Counted from the first letter of the stretch, positions 8,549 through 17,283 are shown. The stretch: 64,000 bases of DNA from Kitasatospora sp. NBC_00315 (GCF_041435095.1 NZ_CP108025.1:6696001-6760000), one strand, 5' to 3'. Numbers and translations are program-made. Notes: generated by a model not told the origin, from the sequence alone.

Positions 8549-9763
8549 ATGGTCGTGAGCGAGCAGATTCCCGCCGGGTGGTACCCGGATCCGCAGGACA
8601 CCACCACGGACCCCCGGCCGGAGCGCTGGTGGGACGGCAAGGGCTGGACGGCCGGTACCCGGCCGGCGCCCTCGGACGCACCGTCGTCCGAGACCACGCC
8701 GGAGTCCGAGGCCACGACGGGACCGGCCGCCGGCTCCGGCACCGAGGACGACACCCGGGTGCTGGAGGGCCAGGTGCTGCAGGACGGCGCCGCGGTCCGC
8801 TACCCCGAGCTGCCGCCGCCGATCGGGGCACCGGCGAAGGCGAAGCGTTCCTTCCGCAAGCCCCCCCGGCCGGTGCTCGTCGCGGCGGCGGTCGCGGCGC
8901 TGCTCGGGTTGGCGGTGGGCTCGGGCATCACCTATCTGGCGATGGACGGCCGGTCGGACACCCAGGCCTCCCGCAACAGCCGGCCGAAGCTTCAGTACAA
9001 CGGGGAGAACGGCCCGTGGGGCGGGCTGCCCGGACTGAACGGCCAGAACGGTCAGAACGGGAGGGGCAACAACGGTCAGAACGGCCAGGGCGGCAGCGGG
9101 AACAACGGCCTGGGGGGCCAGGGGAACAACGGCCAGGGGAACAACGGCCAGGGGAACAACGGCCAGGGCGGCAACGGCGGTGGCAGCGGCAACGGCCAGG
9201 GCGGCCAGGGTGGCGGCAACAACGGCTCGAACGACGGCGCCTCCGCCGGTGTGGCGGCCGACCTGGTCAACCGGATCACCCTGCCCGTTCCGTCCGGCTG
9301 GACCGGCGGTACGACGAACGACGGGTACGCCGCGCTGAGCATCGGCACGTACACCTGCGCCGGTTCGGCGGGCGGCAGCTGCTCGCTCGCCGGTGCGAGC
9401 ACCGGGTCGGTGACCGGGACGGACGCGCAGGCCGCCGCCAAGACCGACATCGTCCAGGCGGCCAAGGAGTCCTACGGGGACAGCTCCTCCCACGAGGAGC
9501 TGAAGTCGGAGGCGGTCAAGGTGGACGGGCGCGACGGCTACCTCGTCCGCTGGAAGGTCAAGGCCACCCAGGGCAGCGACGGATACGTCGAGACGGTGGT
9601 CTTCCCGAGCGCCGACGGCAAGGCACTGACCACGATCCACTTCGGGTTCGACGTCGATCCCAAGGCGCCCGACGTGTCCGTGATGGACACCATCGTCAAG
9701 GGCGTCGTCGACTACACCGGCCAGGGTCGGCCCGGCGCCGGCGCGCCGGGCACCACCACCTGA
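8549..9763 (+). CDS. DUF2510 membrane protein with Gly/Asn-rich linker
   Basis: Encodes 404 residues from ATG 8549, or 402 from the in-frame GTG 8555, which looks like a leaderless start. The N-terminal DUF2510 motif (AGWYPDP, then RWWDGKGWT) is cytoplasmic. One membrane segment lies at about residues 110-133 (VLVAAAVAALLGLAVGSGIT). Outside comes a ~90-residue low-complexity stretch of GQNG/GNNGQ repeats, then a globular domain of ~170 residues with a Cys pair (TYTCAGSAGGSC). The extracellular domain is unrecognised. Function unknown; in actinobacteria DUF2510 often marks small membrane or secretion-linked proteins. Confidence 0.8.
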   Translation: MVVSEQIPAGWYPDPQDTTTDPRPERWWDGKGWTAGTRPAPSDAPSSETTPESEATTGPAAGSGTEDDTRVLEGQVLQDGAAVRYPELPPPIGAPAKAKRSFRKPPRPVLVAAAVAALLGLAVGSGITYLAMDGRSDTQASRNSRPKLQYNGENGPWGGLPGLNGQNGQNGRGNNGQNGQGGSGNNGLGGQGNNGQGNNGQGNNGQGGNGGGSGNGQGGQGGGNNGSNDGASAGVAADLVNRITLPVPSGWTGGTTNDGYAALSIGTYTCAGSAGGSCSLAGASTGSVTGTDAQAAAKTDIVQAAKESYGDSSSHEELKSEAVKVDGRDGYLVRWKVKATQGSDGYVETVVFPSADGKALTTIHFGFDVDPKAPDVSVMDTIVKGVVDYTGQGRPGAGAPGTTT

Positions 9764-9841
9764 CGGACACCCGGGGCCCGTCCGGTGGTGAACGGCGTGA
9801 ACGGCGCCGGGGGCGGACGGGAACGGGTGCGTCGTCGGCGG

Positions 9842-9884
9842 CGGCCGGTACGCCCCACCGGGACACGGTGGGGCGGACCGGCCG
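9842..9884. terminator. Bidirectional terminator between convergent genes
   Basis: Long hairpin: CGGCCGGT (9842-9849) and CGCCCCACC (9851-9859) pair with GGTGGGGCG (9867-9875) and ACCGGCCG (9877-9884), with one mismatch. It lies between the stops of the DUF2510 gene (+) and the LPMO gene (-). Confidence 0.8.
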
Positions 9885-9899
9885 TTCGCGTTGCCGCTG

Positions 9900-10805
9900 T
9901 CAGGCCGCGCGGCGAGCGTCGGCGCGACGGCGCCGCAGCACCATCACGCCCCACCCGGTGCTGATCGCCGCGGCGCCGCCCAGCATCAGCGGGCCGGCCG
10001 GGGAGCCGCCGCCGACGGCGGCGGCCCGGCTCTGCACGGCCGGGGCGTCGGGGGCGGTGCTCCCGCCGTGTCCGTGGTGGCTCACCGTGGACTTCGAGGC
10101 GGCGGCGGCGATCTGCTCCTCCGTGGGAGCCACCGCCGCGACCGCGGCCGCCGGCGGCTTCGCCGCGGTGGCACCGAAGTCCACGTCGGAGCAGCTGTAG
10201 AAGGCCTCGGGGCTGTCACTGCGCTGCCAGGTCATGTAGAGCAGCTGGCGGCCGGTGCGCTGCGGCAGGGTGCCGGCGAAGTTGTAGTAGCCGTCGGTCG
10301 CCGTCCGGGTGACCTGCGTCTGGGCGACCGGCGTCGGGTCCAGGTCGGACCACTTCAGCGGCTGGGTGGGGTCGTAGCCCACCTTGGTGATGTAGACGGT
10401 CATCAGGCCGACGTGCGCGGCGGTGACCCGGAACTTGAACGCGTAGGGGCCGGCCGCGACCGCGGTGGCCGGCCAGTCGGTGCGCGCCATGTCGAGCGCC
10501 TTGTACTTGTCGCGGTTGGCCGAGCACAGCTTGCCGTCCGGGATCAACGCCTGGTGCTGGCCGTTGGCGTTGGCGATGTTGACCTCGTTCCAGTCGTAGA
10601 GCGGCTGGGTGCCGCTCATCGCGACGAGGTCCTTGCACACCTGGGACTGGGGGTGCTCGGGGCCCTCGGCGAAACACGCCGCGACCCGGCTGACCGGGTT
10701 GGACATCGAGCCGTGCGCGCTCGCGGTGCCCGCCGCCGAGAGGGCCGTGAGCAGGACGGTGGATGCGACGACGCCGAGCGTGAGGGCTCTGCGGTGGAGT
10801 GACAT
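9900..10805 (-). CDS. Membrane-anchored AA10 lytic polysaccharide monooxygenase
   Basis: Encodes 301 residues from ATG 10805 (AAGGAG RBS). The Sec signal peptide ends TASA, so maturation exposes His31 (HGSMSNP), and His131 (VTAAHVG) completes the copper histidine brace of AA10 enzymes. Family members oxidatively cleave chitin or cellulose. There is no carbohydrate-binding module. Instead a Pro/Ala/Ser linker with SHHGHGG leads to a C-terminal membrane helix (~270-290) and a basic RRRR tail, so the enzyme should stay on the cell surface. A DasR-type operator lies 89 bp upstream of the start codon. Confidence 0.92.
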   Translation of the reverse strand: MSLHRRALTLGVVASTVLLTALSAAGTASAHGSMSNPVSRVAACFAEGPEHPQSQVCKDLVAMSGTQPLYDWNEVNIANANGQHQALIPDGKLCSANRDKYKALDMARTDWPATAVAAGPYAFKFRVTAAHVGLMTVYITKVGYDPTQPLKWSDLDPTPVAQTQVTRTATDGYYNFAGTLPQRTGRQLLYMTWQRSDSPEAFYSCSDVDFGATAAKPPAAAVAAVAPTEEQIAAAASKSTVSHHGHGGSTAPDAPAVQSRAAAVGGGSPAGPLMLGGAAAISTGWGVMVLRRRRADARRAA

Positions 10806-11473
10806 GGGGACTCCTTGACGGTGTGCGTCGGGGTCGAACGGTGTGGGGGGCGGGCACGTCTGCCCGCGGTCGCGACCCCGGCGAGCGTATGATTGGTCTG
10901 GACCACGAGGCAAGAGCCCGTTCCCGTACAGTTCCTGACGGACCATCGCCGTCCCGGCCGCTCCCGGCTGCTCCCGTGAGCTCGCCCGTCCGTCCGCCCG
11001 GGCCTGCCGCCCGGGCCCCGGTGGCGACCGCCGACGGGCCGGCCGGTCGGCCGTCCCATGCCTCCGACGACAGTCGGGTTTCTGCCCAAGTTCCGTGCAG
11101 GCCAGTCTGGTTGGGGTGCACCGAGGTCGGTCCGGCGGCTCGTCGCCGGCCGGACTCCGGAGCGGGCCGGCCGTCCCGCTCCGGGCTCACGCCGGTCCTG
11201 GGCGACCGCCCGGTCGGGCGGCGCGGCGCTCGCACCGGGCTCGCACGCCCCGCCGCTCCCGCCCCCGGCCGGATCGACTTGAGGAAGTGTTAAGGGGCGG
11301 CTGAGCGTCCCTTCAGATCACCGGGGCCCGGTCTGTACGGCGGCGAGCGCACCTCCCGCCGCCCGGGCCCGTCCGGCGCGGCGCAGGCGCCCGGGCCCCG
11401 TGTCCGGCCACGCCGTACGGGGACTGCGCGGTGGAACAGCGGGGCCGGGGCGAGCGGCGGTTGGGACGACGGC
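10806..11473. other. 668-bp non-coding stretch upstream of the LPMO gene
   Basis: Contains the LPMO 5' region with the DasR-like site (10892-10907). Apart from that I see only GC-rich sequence with no credible gene on either strand and no clear terminator for the racemase-like gene that ends at 11474. Confidence 0.6.
10892..10907. promoter_or_regulatory. DasR-responsive element (dre) upstream of LPMO
   Basis: The core TGGTCTGGACCA (10894-10905) matches the palindromic dre core TGGTCTAGACCA at 11 of 12 positions. DasR is the GntR-family regulator of N-acetylglucosamine and chitin genes in streptomycetes. The position ahead of a chitin-active LPMO gene fits repression relieved by amino-sugar phosphates. 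Confidence 0.75.
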
Positions 11474-12727
11474 TCAGAGAAAGGTCTTCCCCTCGCCGCG
11501 GTAGGTGGGCGCGCTGCGCACCACCCGGTCGCCCTCGACGAGGTGCAGCTCGGCGAACCGCTCGCACAGCTCCCCGGCCTTGGCGTGCCGGAACCAGACC
11601 CGGTCGCCGATCAGCAGGTCGTCGGCGGCCGAACCGAGCAGCGGCGTCTGCACCTCGCCGGCGCCCTCCATCGGGTCGTAGCGCAGACCGGTCGGCAGGT
11701 ACGGCACGGGGGAGCGGTCCGCGCCCGCGGCGCCGGAGGCGGGGTAGCCGCCGCCGAGCACCGTCACCACGCCCACTCCGGGCCGGCGCACCACGGGCTG
11801 GGCGAACAGCGCCGCCGGACGCCCCTGGAAGGAGCGGTAGTTGTCGAACAGGCGTGGCACGTACAGGCCGGAGCCCGCCGCCACCTCGGTCACCGCCCGC
11901 TCGGCGACGGTCGACTCCACACTGCCGGTGCCGCCCCCGTTGACGAATTCGAGGTCGGCGACCTGCCGCAGCCGGCGCACCACCGCGGCCCGGCGCCCGG
12001 ACAACTCGGTACGGGCCCTGGCCTGCATCAGCCGGACCATCCGCGACCGCAGCGGCCGGCCCGCGAGGCTGTCGCCCACGCCCGCGATGTGCCCCTCGTA
12101 CGCCATCAGCCCGACCACCCGGAAGCCCGGTCGGCGCTGGACCAGTTCGGCGAGCGCCGCCAGATCCTCGGGGGTGCGCAGCGGCGAGCGCCGGGCGCCG
12201 ACCCGGACCCGCCCGCCGAGCAGCTGCAGCGAGGTGTCCAGCTCCAGGCAGACCCGGACCTCCTCGCCGCCGCCGCGGGCCCGGTCGATCAGGTCCAGCT
12301 GCGCGGGGTCGTCCACCAGGACGGTGACCGTGTTCGCGAGCGCGGCGTCGGCGGTCAGCTCCGCGTAGCCCGCCCGGTCGGCGGAGGGGTAGGCGAGCAG
12401 GATGTCCTCGAAGCCGGCCTGGGCCAGCCAGAGCGACTCCTCCAGGGTGAAGCTCATGATCCCGGCGAACCCGTCGCGGGCCAGCACCCGCTCCAGCAGG
12501 GCCCGGCAGCGCACCGACTTGCTCGCGACCCGGATCGGCTTGCCGGCGGCGCGCCGCACCAGATCGTCGGCGTTGGCGTCGAACGCGGCCAGGTCGACGA
12601 TCGCCAGCGGGGCTTCCAGGTGCGCCGTCGCCCGGTCGTAGCGGGCGCGGTCGGCGCCGGGCGAGACCTGCGCGGGGGCGCCGGCGGCGGGCTGGGCGGT
12701 ACGGGCGGGGGCGAGGGGCTTGGCCAT
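11474..12727 (-). CDS. Alanine racemase N-terminal-fold, PLP-dependent amino acid deaminase/aldolase
   Basis: Encodes 417 residues from ATG 12727. The N-terminal half is the PLP TIM barrel of alanine racemases and D-threonine aldolases, with the likely Schiff-base lysine at K70 (RVASKSVRC). A Gly-rich phosphate-binding segment (NGGGTGSVE) follows, and then the C-terminal beta domain (LLIGDRVWFRHAKAGELCERF). It resembles the D-threonine aldolase/deaminase branch more than a true alanine racemase, so a D-amino acid or hydroxy-amino acid substrate is likely but not determined. The serine-hydrolase gene ends 50 bp upstream on the same strand and may be co-transcribed. Confidence 0.82.
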   Translation of the reverse strand: MAKPLAPARTAQPAAGAPAQVSPGADRARYDRATAHLEAPLAIVDLAAFDANADDLVRRAAGKPIRVASKSVRCRALLERVLARDGFAGIMSFTLEESLWLAQAGFEDILLAYPSADRAGYAELTADAALANTVTVLVDDPAQLDLIDRARGGGEEVRVCLELDTSLQLLGGRVRVGARRSPLRTPEDLAALAELVQRRPGFRVVGLMAYEGHIAGVGDSLAGRPLRSRMVRLMQARARTELSGRRAAVVRRLRQVADLEFVNGGGTGSVESTVAERAVTEVAAGSGLYVPRLFDNYRSFQGRPAALFAQPVVRRPGVGVVTVLGGGYPASGAAGADRSPVPYLPTGLRYDPMEGAGEVQTPLLGSAADDLLIGDRVWFRHAKAGELCERFAELHLVEGDRVVRSAPTYRGEGKTFL

Positions 12728-12777
12728 GGCCGCAGACTGCCACACCGGCGCTACCGGTGGGTAGGGCCAAGGGCCCG

Positions 12778-13800
12778 TCAATCCGTGGCCGCGGCGGTCA
12801 GCGCGTCCACCGCGGCCACCGCCACGGATTCCACCAGGGAGATGCCGCCCTGCTCGGTGCCGTTCCCGTCCGAGAGCACCGCGACCAGGACGTCCCGGCC
12901 GTCGTGGGTGACCCGGCCGATGCTGTTGATCACCCAGAGGCCGTCCGCGCTGCGCGACAGCCAGCCGTTCTTGAGCATCCAGTGAGCGTCGGAGGAGCCG
13001 TCGCCGGAGTCCGCGGCGGACACCCCCCAGTCCTGGTCGGTGGATATCCGCCCCATCAGCTTCTGGGCGTAGGCCCGGGAGTCGGCGTCCAGCGGCGAGT
13101 CGTCCTCGAAGATGACCCGCAGCAGGCGCAGCTGGTCGGCCGCCGTGGTGGTGGTCAGCCCCCAGTACCCGTTGCGGCCCGCCGTCGTGGCGGTCAGCCC
13201 GAAGGCCCGGTTCGCCGCGTCCAGTCCGTCCGCCCCGCCGACCGCGTCGAAGAGCGCGCCCGCGGCGTCGTTGTCGCTCTGCTCGATCATCGCGACCGCC
13301 TCGGTCCGCTGCGTCGCGGTGAGGTCGGAGCCGGACTGCCGGAGCAGGGCCGCCAGGATGTCGGCCTTGACGATGCTGGCGGTGGCGAACGCGTGGCCGC
13401 TCCCGCCCGAGTCGGCGCCGACGCCGGAGGCGAGATCCAGCACCGCCACCGACACCTCGCCCCCGGCGTCGGCGCCGGCGGTCGCCAGGGCCCGGGCGAC
13501 GGCCTGCGTGGCACGGGCCTGAGCGGCGGCCGCGGCGTCGACGGTCGCGGTGGCGGACGGCACGGCGGTCGGTGTCGCGCTCGGCCCGTCCGTGGCGGTG
13601 GCCCCGGGCTCCGGGTCCGCCGTACCGGTCGCGGCGGCGCCGTCGCTCGCCGCGACCGGTACGGTGGACGGCCGCCCGGAGATCAGGTGCACGCCGCCGA
13701 GGCCGAGCAGCAGCGCCGCGGCGACCGCCGGCAGCAGGGCGGACGTGACCGTCCGCGGGGGCGTGCGCTTCTTCCGGTGGACCCGGCGGCTGGATGTCAT
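12778..13800 (-). CDS. Serine hydrolase of the class A beta-lactamase fold
   Basis: Encodes 340 residues. A basic N-terminus and one membrane segment (~20-41) are followed by a Thr/Ala/Pro-rich linker to about residue 90, so the protein is probably anchored outside the membrane. The catalytic domain has SIVK (S142-K145), SDN (S175-N177) and KNG (K277-G279, in place of KTG), the three motifs of penicillin-recognising serine enzymes. The Glu166-type general base is not obvious, so beta-lactam hydrolysis is doubtful and a cell-wall role is possible. It shares orientation with the racemase-like gene 50 bp downstream. Confidence 0.85.
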   Translation of the reverse strand: MTSSRRVHRKKRTPPRTVTSALLPAVAAALLLGLGGVHLISGRPSTVPVAASDGAAATGTADPEPGATATDGPSATPTAVPSATATVDAAAAAQARATQAVARALATAGADAGGEVSVAVLDLASGVGADSGGSGHAFATASIVKADILAALLRQSGSDLTATQRTEAVAMIEQSDNDAAGALFDAVGGADGLDAANRAFGLTATTAGRNGYWGLTTTTAADQLRLLRVIFEDDSPLDADSRAYAQKLMGRISTDQDWGVSAADSGDGSSDAHWMLKNGWLSRSADGLWVINSIGRVTHDGRDVLVAVLSDGNGTEQGGISLVESVAVAAVDALTAAATD

Positions 13801-13893
13801 GCCGGCATGCTGCGCCCCGTCCCTTGGGCGGCCGTGAGAGTCGGCTCAGTGCCTTCTGAGAGTGGGTGCCCCGTGGTGGCATAGGCTCGCGGG

Positions 13894-14631
13894 GTGGACC
13901 GCAAGAACATTCCGAACCCAGGATTCGCCGCCGACGACGGCGCCCCCGATCCCGCCCTGACCGCGGCGCTTGAGCGCTGGTCGCGGGATCCGGCCGCCGA
14001 GCCGGAGGTGCTGGCCGCGCTGCTGCCGAGCCGGCTGATGGTCCCGATCGTGGCGCTGCTCGGTGAGGTCGAGACCGATGAGAACGGTCTGCGGCACGAG
14101 AAGACCAGCGACATGGCCGTCCCCGTGATCGAGGCCGCCGACGGCCGGCGGGCACTGCCCGCGTTCACCTCGCTGGAGAGCCTGGCCCGCTGGCGCGCCG
14201 ACGCCCGGCCGGCCCCGGTCGCGGCTCCGCAGGCCGTCCTCGCCGCCTACTCGGAGCGGGCCGACACCCTGCTCCTCGACCCCGCGGGGCCGGTCACCTA
14301 TCAGCTCACCGGCGCCCGGATGCGGGCCGTCGCGGAGACCCGGGAGTACCTGCCGCCCGTCCGCGATCCCGAGGTGCGGGAGGCGGTGCGGCGGGTGCTG
14401 GCGGCCGAGCCGGCGGTGGCGGCGGGGTACCTGCGCTCCGGCGGCGGCGCGGACGGCACGCTCGCGCTGGTGCTGGACCAGGACGCGGCCGACGGCGACG
14501 TACGCGCCGTGGCGGACCGGTTGGCGGCCGCGCTGGTCGGCGACCCGGTGCTGAGGGTCCGGCTCGACCGGGGTCTTGAGCTGGCGCTGCTGCGCACCGA
14601 ACTCGCCCGGGAGCCGTTCTACCGCCGCTGA
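13894..14631 (+). CDS. SseB-family protein
   Basis: Encodes 245 residues from GTG 13894. The N-terminal ~110 residues carry the SseB-domain pattern (ALLPSRLMVPIVALL, then ALPAFTSLESLARW). The C-terminal half is an SseB C-terminal-like region (PEVREAVRRVLAAEP). The family is widespread in actinobacteria and has no firm biochemical role. The start codon has no strong RBS. It is divergent from the serine-hydrolase gene, with a 93-bp gap, and just precedes the DUF1844/infC region, a neighbourhood that is conserved in streptomycetes. Confidence 0.85.
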   Translation: MDRKNIPNPGFAADDGAPDPALTAALERWSRDPAAEPEVLAALLPSRLMVPIVALLGEVETDENGLRHEKTSDMAVPVIEAADGRRALPAFTSLESLARWRADARPAPVAAPQAVLAAYSERADTLLLDPAGPVTYQLTGARMRAVAETREYLPPVRDPEVREAVRRVLAAEPAVAAGYLRSGGGADGTLALVLDQDAADGDVRAVADRLAAALVGDPVLRVRLDRGLELALLRTELAREPFYRR

Positions 14632-14711
14632 GCCGGTCCCGCCGGACCGGTGCGGCCGCCCGCCGGGCCCGGCCCGCACTGCCGGTGCCCCCGTTCGGTC
14701 CGGACGCGCCG

Positions 14712-14745
14712 GTGCCCCCGGAGCCGTCAGGGCTCGCGGGGGCAC
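14712..14745. terminator. Terminator between sseB-like and DUF1844 genes
   Basis: GTGCCCCC plus GAGCC (14712-14725) pair with GGCTC and GGGGGCAC (731-735 and 738-745 of the 14-kb block), with a 5-nt loop. Serves two convergent genes. Confidence 0.65.
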
Positions 14746-14764
14746 GCGGCGCGCCGGTCGGGTC

Positions 14765-15145
14765 TCAGGAGTAGACGGGCCCGGTGAACTTCTCGCCGGG
14801 GCCGGTGCCGGGGGCGTCCGGGACGAGCGAGGCCTCGCGGAAGGCGAGCTGGAGCGACTTGAGGCCGTCCCGCAGCGGGGCCGCGTGGAAGTTGCTGATC
14901 TCGGGGGCGCCCGCGGTGACCAGGCCGGCCAGGGCGGTGATCAGCTTGCGGGCCTCGTCGAGATCCTTGTCGGCGGCGCCGCCCTCGGCCAGGCCGCACT
15001 TGACGGCGGCCGCGCTCATCAGGTGCACCGCCACCGTGGTGATCACCTCGACGGCCGGGACCTCCGCGATGTCACGGGTGAGGTCGTCGAAGCCGATCTC
15101 CCCGTCGTCCGCGGAGCTGTTGCTGTCGGTGGGCTCGCTGCTCAA
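14765..15145 (-). CDS. DUF1844 family protein
   Basis: Encodes 126 residues from ATG 15145. The DUF1844 core is visible as AVEVITTVAVHLMSAAAVKCGL, followed by LDEARKLITALAGL and a helical C-terminus ending FTGPVYS. The acidic N-terminus (SSADDGEIGFDDL) is typical of the actinobacterial form. The function is unknown. It sits immediately upstream of and divergent from infC, as in other streptomycetes, and the ~490-bp gap between them holds the infC leader. Confidence 0.88.
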   Translation of the reverse strand: MSSEPTDSNSSADDGEIGFDDLTRDIAEVPAVEVITTVAVHLMSAAAVKCGLAEGGAADKDLDEARKLITALAGLVTAGAPEISNFHAAPLRDGLKSLQLAFREASLVPDAPGTGPGEKFTGPVYS

Positions 15146-15635
15146 GGGGACTCACTCCGTCGTGCCGGTGTACGTACACAGGGAGCGTACAAGGGGGCGT
15201 GCGGGCGCCGCGAAGGGCGGCCCGTCGGCGGGCGGGAGCCGGAATACCACTGGGCGGGCAAACGCTGTATGATTCGAGACTGACCGGCCAGGAACCCGCA
15301 AGGGCCCCGGCCAGCAAGTGGAGGCTCCACCCAGGAGGCCCTAGAGGGCAACCGCGAAAGTCTCCCACCTGATCGACCTCGCGGTCGACGGGTCCCGGTC
15401 CGCGACGGTGGCCGCAAGGCTTCCAGTCGCCAGCAGCGTCCCTCACCAGGACGCCGCCCCCGGATGTGTGGAGCCCCGCTGGCACCGAGCGGGGCTTTTT
15501 TCGTGTCGCGGTGCGTGCAGCCAACGAGCAAGTGGGCAGCGCAGCACGAATGAAGCCCCGCCCAGTGGTCGAGTCCACTACGTGCGACCGCCGCCCGACG
15601 GCCGCATCGAAGAAGGTGCAACCCGAGGAGGCCCC
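15146..15635 (+). promoter_or_regulatory. Long infC leader with promoter and attenuator-like hairpin
   Basis: 490 bp with no convincing gene. A -10-like TATGAT preceded by TG lies at 15268-15273. About 200 nt further on is a strong intrinsic terminator (15472-15501), and another 130 nt leads to the infC RBS (GAGGAGG, 15625-15631). A promoter, a structured leader and a terminator ahead of a ribosomal operon suggest regulated read-through. No named leader family was recognised. Confidence 0.6.
15472..15501 (+). terminator. Intrinsic terminator/attenuator in the infC leader
   Basis: Perfect 9-bp stem AGCCCCGCT (15472-15480) / AGCGGGGCT (15488-15496), a 7-nt loop, then six T (to 15501). The U-tract is unusual for this genome, where most terminators lack one. 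Confidence 0.85.
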
Positions 15636-16373
15636 ATCAGCACCGAGCCCCGCATCAACGACCGGATTCGCGTCCCCGAGGTGCGACTCGTCGGTCCCAG
15701 CGGCGAGCAGGTCGGCATCGTGCCGCTTGCCAAGGCGCTGGAGCTCGCACAGGAGTACGACCTCGACCTGGTCGAGGTCGCGGCGACCGCCCGGCCGCCG
15801 GTGTGCAAGCTCATGGACTACGGCAAGTTCAAGTACGAGTCGGCCCTGAAGGCCCGTGAGGCGCGCAAGAACCAGGCGCACACGGTCATCAAGGAGATGA
15901 AGCTCCGGCCGAAGATCGACCCGCACGACTATGACACCAAGAAGGGTCACGTCGTCCGGTTCCTCAAGCAGGGCGACAAGGTCAAGATCACGATCATGTT
16001 CCGCGGTCGTGAGCAGTCCAGGCCCGAGCTGGGCTTCCGACTGCTGCAGCGGCTGGCGAACGACGTCCAGGACCTGGGCTTCGTGGAGTCCTCGGCCAAG
16101 CAGGACGGCCGAAACATGATCATGGTGCTTGGCCCGCACAAGAAGAAGACCGAGGCGATGGCCGAGGCCCGCGTGATCGCGGACGCCCGCAAGGCCGAGC
16201 GTCAGGGCCGTACCACCGGCCCCGACACCGCCGCGGACGACGACGCAGCGCTTGAGGCCGAGAACGCCGCAGCCGAGGCGGAGGCCGATGACGCCGACGC
16301 CGCCGAGGCCACGGACGAGACCGACACCGAGGTCGAGGTCGAGCAGCCGACCGAGGTCGCCCAGGACGCCTGA
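15636..16373 (+). CDS. infC: Translation initiation factor IF-3 (ATC start)
   Basis: Encodes 245 residues. IF-3 binds the 30S subunit and checks start-codon and initiator-tRNA fit. The protein begins with the conserved STEPRINDRIRVPEVRLVG, and the only codon placing it correctly behind the GAGGAGG RBS (15625-15631) is ATC at 15636. No ATG or GTG lies between the RBS and the conserved N-terminus. Non-AUG starts (AUU/AUC) are the known basis of infC autoregulation. The core domains end near residue 190, and an acidic Ala/Glu/Asp-rich tail of ~55 residues follows, as in other streptomycetes. First gene of infC-rpmI-rplT. Confidence 0.95.
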   Translation: MSTEPRINDRIRVPEVRLVGPSGEQVGIVPLAKALELAQEYDLDLVEVAATARPPVCKLMDYGKFKYESALKAREARKNQAHTVIKEMKLRPKIDPHDYDTKKGHVVRFLKQGDKVKITIMFRGREQSRPELGFRLLQRLANDVQDLGFVESSAKQDGRNMIMVLGPHKKKTEAMAEARVIADARKAERQGRTTGPDTAADDDAALEAENAAAEAEADDADAAEATDETDTEVEVEQPTEVAQDA

Positions 16374-16512
16374 GCCGCAGGGCTCGGGCTGTTCGGGAGA
16401 CCGGTCACCCAGGTGATGGGGCATCCGCCCCGCCACCACACATGAACCCAGTACCTGCCCGCGCGGGACCACCGCGCGGGCAGGGCCGGGACCGACGAGG
16501 AGAGACGGCGAC

Positions 16513-16707
16513 ATGCCGAAGCAAAAGACGCACAGCGGCGCCAGCAAGCGCTTCAAGATCAGCGGCTCCGGGAAGGTCCTGCGCGAGCGCGCCGGCCGTC
16601 GCCACCTGCTTGAGCACAAGCCCTCGACCCTGACCCGCAAGCTCGCCGGCACGGTCGTGGTCGCTCCGGCCGATGTCAAGAAGGTCAAGAAGCTTCTCGG
16701 CAAGTGA
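16513..16707 (+). CDS. rpmI: 50S ribosomal protein L35
   Basis: Encodes 64 residues with the full L35 pattern: MPKQKTHSGASKRFKISGSG at the N-terminus, then RRHLLEHKPS and a Lys-rich end (KKVKKLLGK). ATG 16513 follows a GAGGAGAG RBS. It is the middle gene of infC-rpmI-rplT, 139 bp after infC and 103 bp before rplT. The product sits in the large subunit. Confidence 0.98.
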   Translation: MPKQKTHSGASKRFKISGSGKVLRERAGRRHLLEHKPSTLTRKLAGTVVVAPADVKKVKKLLGK

Positions 16708-16810
16708 TCGCCCTCCCGCGGCCACGCTGCGGGATCAGCTGATCCTTCCCGACCCATTCGATTGACGGACCACGTGAAGTAGTCCGTGGTCCAAGCCAAG
16801 GAGTAATGAA

Positions 16811-17206
16811 GTGGCACGCGTCAAGCGGGCAGTAAACGCCCACAAGAAGCGCCGGGTCATCCTCGAGCGGGCCAGCGGTTACCGCGGCCAGCGGTCGCGC
16901 CTGTACCGCAAGGCCAAGGAGCAGGTCACCCACTCGCTCGTCTACAACTACAACGACCGCAAGAAGCGCAAGGGCGACTTCCGTCAGCTCTGGATCCAGC
17001 GCATCAACGCTGCGGCCCGTGCCAACGGCGTCACCTACAACCGCTTCGTGCAGGGTCTGAAGGCCGCCAACGTCGAGATCGACCGCAAGATGCTGGCCGA
17101 CCTCGCCGTCAACGACCCGGCCGTCTTCGCGTCGCTCGTCGAGGTGGCCCAGAAGGCGCTGCCGACCGACGTCAACGCCCCCCGGGTCGCCGCCGACGCC
17201 GCCTGA
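16811..17206 (+). CDS. rplT: 50S ribosomal protein L20
   Basis: Encodes 131 residues from GTG 16811 with an AAGGAG RBS. The conserved N-terminal extension (MARVKRAVNAHKKRR, then RASGYRGQRSRLYRKAKEQV) binds 23S rRNA during early 50S assembly. The globular C-terminal part carries FVQGLKAANVEIDRKMLADLA. In other bacteria L20 represses its own operon by binding mRNA; whether that holds here cannot be seen. A strong hairpin 40 bp downstream ends the operon. Confidence 0.98.
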   Translation: MARVKRAVNAHKKRRVILERASGYRGQRSRLYRKAKEQVTHSLVYNYNDRKKRKGDFRQLWIQRINAAARANGVTYNRFVQGLKAANVEIDRKMLADLAVNDPAVFASLVEVAQKALPTDVNAPRVAADAA

Positions 17207-17245
17207 CCTTCCGAGGTCGGGTGCCCCGGCACCGCGTAGCCCAGT

Positions 17246-17283
17246 GATCGGACCCGCAGGCACTCCAACCTGCGGGTCCGATC
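17246..17283 (+). terminator. Terminator of infC-rpmI-rplT
   Basis: Perfect 15-bp stem (17246-17260 with 17269-17283; GATCGGACCCGCAGG and its complement) around an 8-nt loop, with no U-tract. Confidence 0.88.

Noticed and set aside
10799..11293. 164-residue + strand frame overlapping the LPMO promoter region
   Set aside because: No RBS, low-complexity Arg/Pro/Ala composition, no family resemblance, and it overlaps the DasR site.
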